From Euzebyaceae bacterium (GTDB lineage Bacteria; Actinomycetota; Nitriliruptoria; Euzebyales; Egibacteraceae): DNA of 8,017 bases. Shown here in pieces: positions 4,726 through 8,017 of this stretch. Numbering within the stretch: position 1 is the first letter of the stretch; each line of letters opens with the position of its first letter. The stretch is taken from positions 1-8,017 of the forward strand of contig JACCVM010000124.1 of the NCBI GenBank assembly GCA_013698135.1. Reading direction: 5' to 3'. The notes beneath the pieces are model-generated. The model was not told where the DNA came from. It searched no databases and was given only the letters and a program-made list of their open reading frames with translations. The translations under genes were made by a program, and so were the position numbers.

Positions 4726-5571
4726 GTGAGTGGCAAGCAGGCGAAGCGCGAGCTGCGCAGGCAGCGGGAGGCCGCGCGCGAGCGGGTGCGGCGCAAGCAG
4801 CGCCAGCAGACCCTGTTCACCGGCGTTGTCATCCTGATCATCGTCGCCGTCGGCGGGGTCATCATCTACCTCAGCGCGCGGCCGCCGGTGCCCGAGGAGC
4901 TGGCCGCGGGTGCTTCCGAGACTGGCGCGTCCGAGGGCGTGTCGGAAGCTGCATCGGAGTCGGTGATCCCCATCACCGAGCGACCGGTCGCCTGCGGCGG
5001 TGAGCTGCCACGAGCCGCCGGGAGACGCAAGCCGACGTTCGACGAGCCGGAGCAGATCACCCGTGAGGGCAACGACTACCGGGCCGTCATCACCACTTCC
5101 TGCGGCAGCATCAACGTCGACCTGCTGGAAGGCCAGGCGCCGGAGACGGTCAACAGCTTCGTCTTCCTGGCTCAGGAAGGCTTCTTCGACGGATTGGCGA
5201 TGTTCCGCAACGCCTCCACCATCGGCGCCCTGCAGACCGGTGCCGGAACCAACGAGGCGGCCTTTGACATCGGCTACACCATTCCCGACGAGCTGGGTGC
5301 CGCCGAGGACGACGGCTACCCGCCTGGCACCCTGGCGATGGCCAACGCCGGCCCGGACACCGGTGGCAGCCAGTTCTTCTTCGTGTACAACGACCAGTTC
5401 GAGCTGCCGCCCCAGTACGCGGTGTTCGGGCGGACCGACGCCGAGGGCCGCCGCGTGCTGTCGCGGATCGGCAGGATCCCGACGCTGGGTGCCGACGCGC
5501 AGCCTACAGATCCGGCTGCCGAGGCACCGGCAAGGGTGGCCTGGATTGAATCCGTACAGATCACGAAGTAG
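4726..5571 (+). CDS. Membrane-anchored cyclophilin-type peptidyl-prolyl isomerase, divergent active site
   Basis: The 281-residue protein has a very basic N-terminus (1-28), one membrane segment (about 30-50, FTGVVILIIVAVGGVIIYL) and a Ser/Ala/Glu-rich linker (51-88). A cyclophilin domain follows (about 117-281), on the outer face if the basic N-terminus stays inside. This layout matches mycobacterial PpiB. Cyclophilins isomerise Xaa-Pro bonds. MANAGPDTGGSQFF at 205-218 and the YAVFG strand are well conserved. The catalytic stretch is altered: where family members read HRIVPGFVVQ this protein reads FRNASTIGALQ (160-170), so the Arg and Gln remain but the His and the Phe of the proline pocket are gone and one residue is inserted. 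Cys90 and Cys126 could form a disulfide outside the cell. The start is GTG with AGGGGG 5 bases upstream (4715-4720). Catalytic activity may be low; a binding role is possible. Confidence 0.9.
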   Translation: MSGKQAKRELRRQREAARERVRRKQRQQTLFTGVVILIIVAVGGVIIYLSARPPVPEELAAGASETGASEGVSEAASESVIPITERPVACGGELPRAAGRRKPTFDEPEQITREGNDYRAVITTSCGSINVDLLEGQAPETVNSFVFLAQEGFFDGLAMFRNASTIGALQTGAGTNEAAFDIGYTIPDELGAAEDDGYPPGTLAMANAGPDTGGSQFFFVYNDQFELPPQYAVFGRTDAEGRRVLSRIGRIPTLGADAQPTDPAAEAPARVAWIESVQITK

Positions 5572-5580
5572 AAAGCATTC

Positions 5581-5622
5581 GCCCAGCGAGCGCTCCGCAA
5601 TGCCCAGCGAGCGCTCCGCAAT
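5581..5622. repeat. Perfect 21-bp tandem repeat between the two cyclophilin genes
   Basis: Two identical adjacent copies, 5581-5601 and 5602-5622, each begin GCCCAGCGAGCGCTCCGCAA. Each copy contains the 8-base palindrome GAGCGCTC. The unit is seven codons long and open in the frame shared by both flanking genes (it would read AQRALRN twice). The repeat occupies most of the 69-base spacer and ends just before the ribosome-binding site of the second cyclophilin. Confidence 0.9.
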
Positions 5623-5640
5623 CACCGAGAGGAACCGCAC

Positions 5641-6192
<552 letters not shown>

Positions 6193-6236
6193 CGCGCAGG
6201 TAGCGAAGCGGTAGCGCATCCGATCAGCTCGGTGCG

Positions 6237-6617
6237 TCAGTCGTCGCGGCGCTCCCGCTCGTCGATGACCTCCAACGGCGGTAGGTCGTCCAACCCGATC
6301 GTCTGCTGGCGGACGCCGCGCTCGTACTCGCGCATGCGCCGCGGGTAGCCCACGATCCGCGCGTCATACAGCGGCACCCCGTGGTCGTTGCACAGCTTGC
6401 GGGCGTGCCGGTCGTCGCGCACGGGCTGGCGAAGGTACTCGCCGTCGGCGGCCACCAGGCACAGGGTCATGGCGTAGACCGCCGTGGGGGGCTCTACGAA
6501 GCCCTCCACGCCGTCGCGGTTGGCCATGAAATCGGTGAGCTTGGCCTGCGTCTGCGCGGAAGGGCCGGGTCCCCCCGGCTTGTCCTTGCGGCGCTTGAAG
6601 CGGTCGATCCAGCTCAC
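6237..6617 (-). CDS. Conserved hypothetical protein downstream of mce
   Basis: The 126-residue soluble protein begins VSWIDRFKRRKDKPGG (GTG start) and has a basic, glycine/proline-rich N-terminus. A central region (residues 29-64) includes DFMANRDGVEGFVEPPTAVY, then TLCLVAADGEYLR. The segment DHGVPLYDARIVGYPRRMREY (78-98) follows, with an acidic, charged tail. I recall similar actinobacterial proteins of unknown function sharing the GVEGFVEPxTAV and VGYPxRM patterns, but I know no assigned activity. There are no membrane segments or metal-binding motifs. The start lies 10 bases after the mce stop, so the two genes are very likely cotranscribed; no strong ribosome-binding site is seen. The longer upstream reading frame is an artefact running through mce. 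It ends facing the second cyclophilin gene across 44 bases, in which I see only the repeat GGTAGCG x2 and no convincing terminator. Confidence 0.8.
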   Translation of the reverse strand: MSWIDRFKRRKDKPGGPGPSAQTQAKLTDFMANRDGVEGFVEPPTAVYAMTLCLVAADGEYLRQPVRDDRHARKLCNDHGVPLYDARIVGYPRRMREYERGVRQQTIGLDDLPPLEVIDERERRDD

Positions 6618-6627
6618 AGTGCCGAGT

Positions 6628-7059
6628 CTAGGTGGCCGTGCCGTTCCCCGCCCGCGACGGATCCTCGACCAGTTCCACCAGCACGCCCATCGCCGACTTC
6701 GGGTGCAGGAAGGCGACAAGGCACCCTCGGGAGCCATGGCGCGGGGTGTCGTCGACGACGCGTACACCCATGTCCTGCAGGTCGGCCAGGGTGGCCGCCA
6801 CGTCGGCCACCCCGTAGCCAACGTGATGCAGGCCGGGGCCGTGGCGGGTCAGGAAGCGCGCCACCGGCGAGTCGTCGCGCGTGGGCTCCAGCAGTTGCAG
6901 GTAGCTGTCGCCCACCGCCAGCAACGCTTCGCGCACGCCGTCGCGGTCGCTTTCCTCGCGGTGGGTGACGGTCGCCCCATAGAGTCGCTGGTGGTAGGCG
7001 ATCGCCTCTTCGAGGTCTTCGACGGCGTAGCCAACGTGGTCGATCCGCTGCAACCGCAT
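6628..7059 (-). CDS. mce: Methylmalonyl-CoA epimerase
   Basis: The enzyme interconverts (2S)- and (2R)-methylmalonyl-CoA. It links propionyl-CoA carboxylation to the B12-dependent mutase and succinyl-CoA, or supplies methylmalonyl-CoA units. The 143-residue product is a VOC-superfamily metalloenzyme with two beta-alpha-beta-beta-beta modules. IDHVGYAVEDLEEAIAY opens the first (metal ligand His8), SYLQLLEP gives Gln55, GLHHVGYGVADV opens the second (His79) and GVLVELVE gives Glu129. This His-Gln-His-Glu set matches that of the Propionibacterium shermanii enzyme. The segment around PRHGSRGCLVAFLHPKS is also typical of the family. ATG 7059 is preceded by a strong GGAGGA (plus-strand 7063-7068). 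No mutase, carboxylase or meaB gene lies in the window, so the pathway is inferred from the family. Confidence 0.95.
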   Translation of the reverse strand: MRLQRIDHVGYAVEDLEEAIAYHQRLYGATVTHREESDRDGVREALLAVGDSYLQLLEPTRDDSPVARFLTRHGPGLHHVGYGVADVAATLADLQDMGVRVVDDTPRHGSRGCLVAFLHPKSAMGVLVELVEDPSRAGNGTAT

Positions 7060-7212
7060 CGTTCCTCCGTCCTGCCAGTCCTGGTCGGTGTGTCTTCGGT
7101 AAGTCGGGCGTCGGTGCGGTCAGGCGTCGTGCGGCTCGGCCTTGCCGTGCAGTGCTTCGCGGTAGGCCATAACAACCGCAGGCCGCCGGCGCCCACAACT
7201 CGTCGGAATCCG
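7060..7212 (-). other. Spacer between MFS exporter and mce, with a possible broken small ORF
   Basis: Apart from the mce ribosome-binding site there is no established gene in these 153 bases. On the - strand an ATG at 7216-7214 overlaps the exporter's TGA as ATGA and starts MTDSDELWAPAA, which then degenerates into implausible sequence. In another frame, ATG 7170 gives MAYREALHGKAEPHDA and a stop. The two pieces could be one short gene split by a frameshift, or chance. I see no clear promoter or terminator hairpin. Confidence 0.3.
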
Positions 7213-8017
7213 TCATGCCGGGCTCCGCAACGGATCGGCTTGCGATTGCCATAGGTCACGCGTCCACGCCAGCCAGCTCAGCCCGTACAGGAAGGCCAGT
7301 GAGACCATCAGCCAGGAAGCGATGGTCAAACCGAGGACGTCGGCGGCGGCACCGGCCAGCAAGGACGACATGCCGACCGCGAAGGTCGCCAGCCCGAAAT
7401 CCAGACTGGTGACCCGTCCGCGGATGGCGTCGGGTGTGGTGACCTGCAGCCCATAGGTCGACAGTACCCACTGGGCGCCGCCACCCAGATGGGCCAGGGC
7501 CACCAGCAGCAGGGCGACGGGCAGTGAGGACACCAGTGGCAGGAAGGCGTAGGCGAGGCCATAGGCCAGGATCGAGCCGCCACAGACCAGCATCAGGCGC
7601 CGCCCGTCGTCGCGCGCCAAGGCTCGGCCCAGCAGCGGGCCGGCCAGTGCGCCGAGTCCTCGGGCGGCGAACAGGTAGCCGATGGCCAGCGCGCTGCCGC
7701 CCAGCCGGGTCAGTGCGAAGGCCGGCAGCAGGCCGACGATGCCGTTGCCCACACCGACGCCCGTCTTGGTCAGCATGAACGCCTTGGTGATCTTGCGGTC
7801 GCGGACGAAGCGCCACACCTCTCCAAGATGCGACCACACGCTGGCGGTTGCGGGCGCAGGACCGTCGCCGCGGGCCGCGCGCGAGGGCGCCACCTGGTGC
7901 ATGGACCGTCGGATCCCCAGCACCAGCACGGCCGCGGTGACGAACGTCAGCGCATCCAGCACGAAGCTGGTCTGCGCACCGAACGCCTGCGTCACCAGCC
8001 CGCCGACGCCGGCGCCG
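7213..8017 (-). CDS. MFS transporter, C-terminal half (5' partial)
   Basis: This is the C-terminal part of a major facilitator superfamily permease; the frame is open to the right edge, so the start is outside. At least 267 residues are visible. Hydrophobic segments follow in order from the visible start: FVLDALTFVTAAVLVLGI, then after a polar loop of about 45 residues (central loop of a 12-helix MFS), MLTKTGVGVGNGIVGLLPAF, LAIGYLFAARGLGALAGPLL, LMLVCGGSILAYGLAYAF, VALLLVALAHLGGGAQWVL, FGLATFAVGMSSLLAGAAAD and WLMVSLAFLYGLSWLAW. GRALARDDGRRL between the second and third of the C-terminal helices resembles the charged MFS motif A. TPDAIRGRVTSLDFGLATFA is typical of the DHA3/MFS_3 (PF05977) drug or siderophore exporters. 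The substrate cannot be read from sequence. It ends 153 bases before mce on the same strand and may share its transcript. Confidence 0.87.
   Translation of the reverse strand, partial: GAGVGGLVTQAFGAQTSFVLDALTFVTAAVLVLGIRRSMHQVAPSRAARGDGPAPATASVWSHLGEVWRFVRDRKITKAFMLTKTGVGVGNGIVGLLPAFALTRLGGSALAIGYLFAARGLGALAGPLLGRALARDDGRRLMLVCGGSILAYGLAYAFLPLVSSLPVALLLVALAHLGGGAQWVLSTYGLQVTTPDAIRGRVTSLDFGLATFAVGMSSLLAGAAADVLGLTIASWLMVSLAFLYGLSWLAWTRDLWQSQADPLRSPA

Noticed and set aside
6193..6236. Terminator between the convergent genes
   Set aside because: Only a 4-bp stem (CCGA...TCGG) and a short direct repeat GGTAGCG are present. There is no T-run.
6381..7254. Plus-strand open frames opposite mce and its downstream gene (195 and 256 codons)
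   Set aside because: They are antisense to methylmalonyl-CoA epimerase, whose metal ligands and ribosome-binding site are clear. No recognisable protein features are present.

Overview
The window is about 8 kb of very GC-rich bacterial chromosome with densely packed genes, strong G/C bias at third codon positions and several GTG starts. Gene content points to a high-GC Actinomycetota: the end of the ATP synthase operon lies near murA, there is a mutase-pathway methylmalonyl-CoA epimerase, an AbiEi/DUF559-type protein, a small CxxC...HWHxxC protein of a type seen in actinomycetes, and a membrane-anchored cyclophilin organised like mycobacterial PpiB. I cannot assign an order or genus. No rRNA, tRNA, CRISPR array, transposase or integrase is visible.

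Layout, left to right. (1) 1-535, + strand: the C-terminus of ATP synthase beta (atpD) and a short epsilon subunit (atpC), closing the atp operon. (2) 536-1731: a cassette-like segment. A 16-bp-stem hairpin (606-643) precedes a frameshifted AbiEi-wHTH + DUF559 (Vsr-like nuclease fold) gene (734-1634), and a second hairpin with the same stem sequence (1615-1650) swallows that gene's stop codon. (3) 1732-3798: murA, then with no spacer a CPBP (Abi/CAAX-protease-like) membrane protein. (4) 3799-6192: a promoter-like element, a possible 27-codon leader ORF, a DUF1232 protein, a small zinc-binding-type protein, and two tandem cyclophilin peptidyl-prolyl isomerases. The first cyclophilin is membrane-anchored with an altered active site. 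The second has an intact active site and no anchor. They share a reading frame and are separated by one TAG and a perfect 21-bp tandem repeat. (5) 6237-8017, - strand, convergent with region 4: an MFS exporter running off the right edge, methylmalonyl-CoA epimerase (mce), and a small conserved hypothetical protein 10 bp behind mce.

Most of the window is housekeeping: ATP synthesis, the first committed step of peptidoglycan synthesis, protein folding, and propionate/methylmalonyl-CoA metabolism. The places with structure beyond ordinary genes are the hairpin-flanked AbiEi/DUF559 gene sitting between atpC and murA, the cyclophilin duplication with its repeat junction, and a duplicated translation-initiation region at 3851 and 4351. 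I see no strong evidence for a complete new defence or mobile system. The hairpin-bracketed DUF559 gene is the closest candidate.
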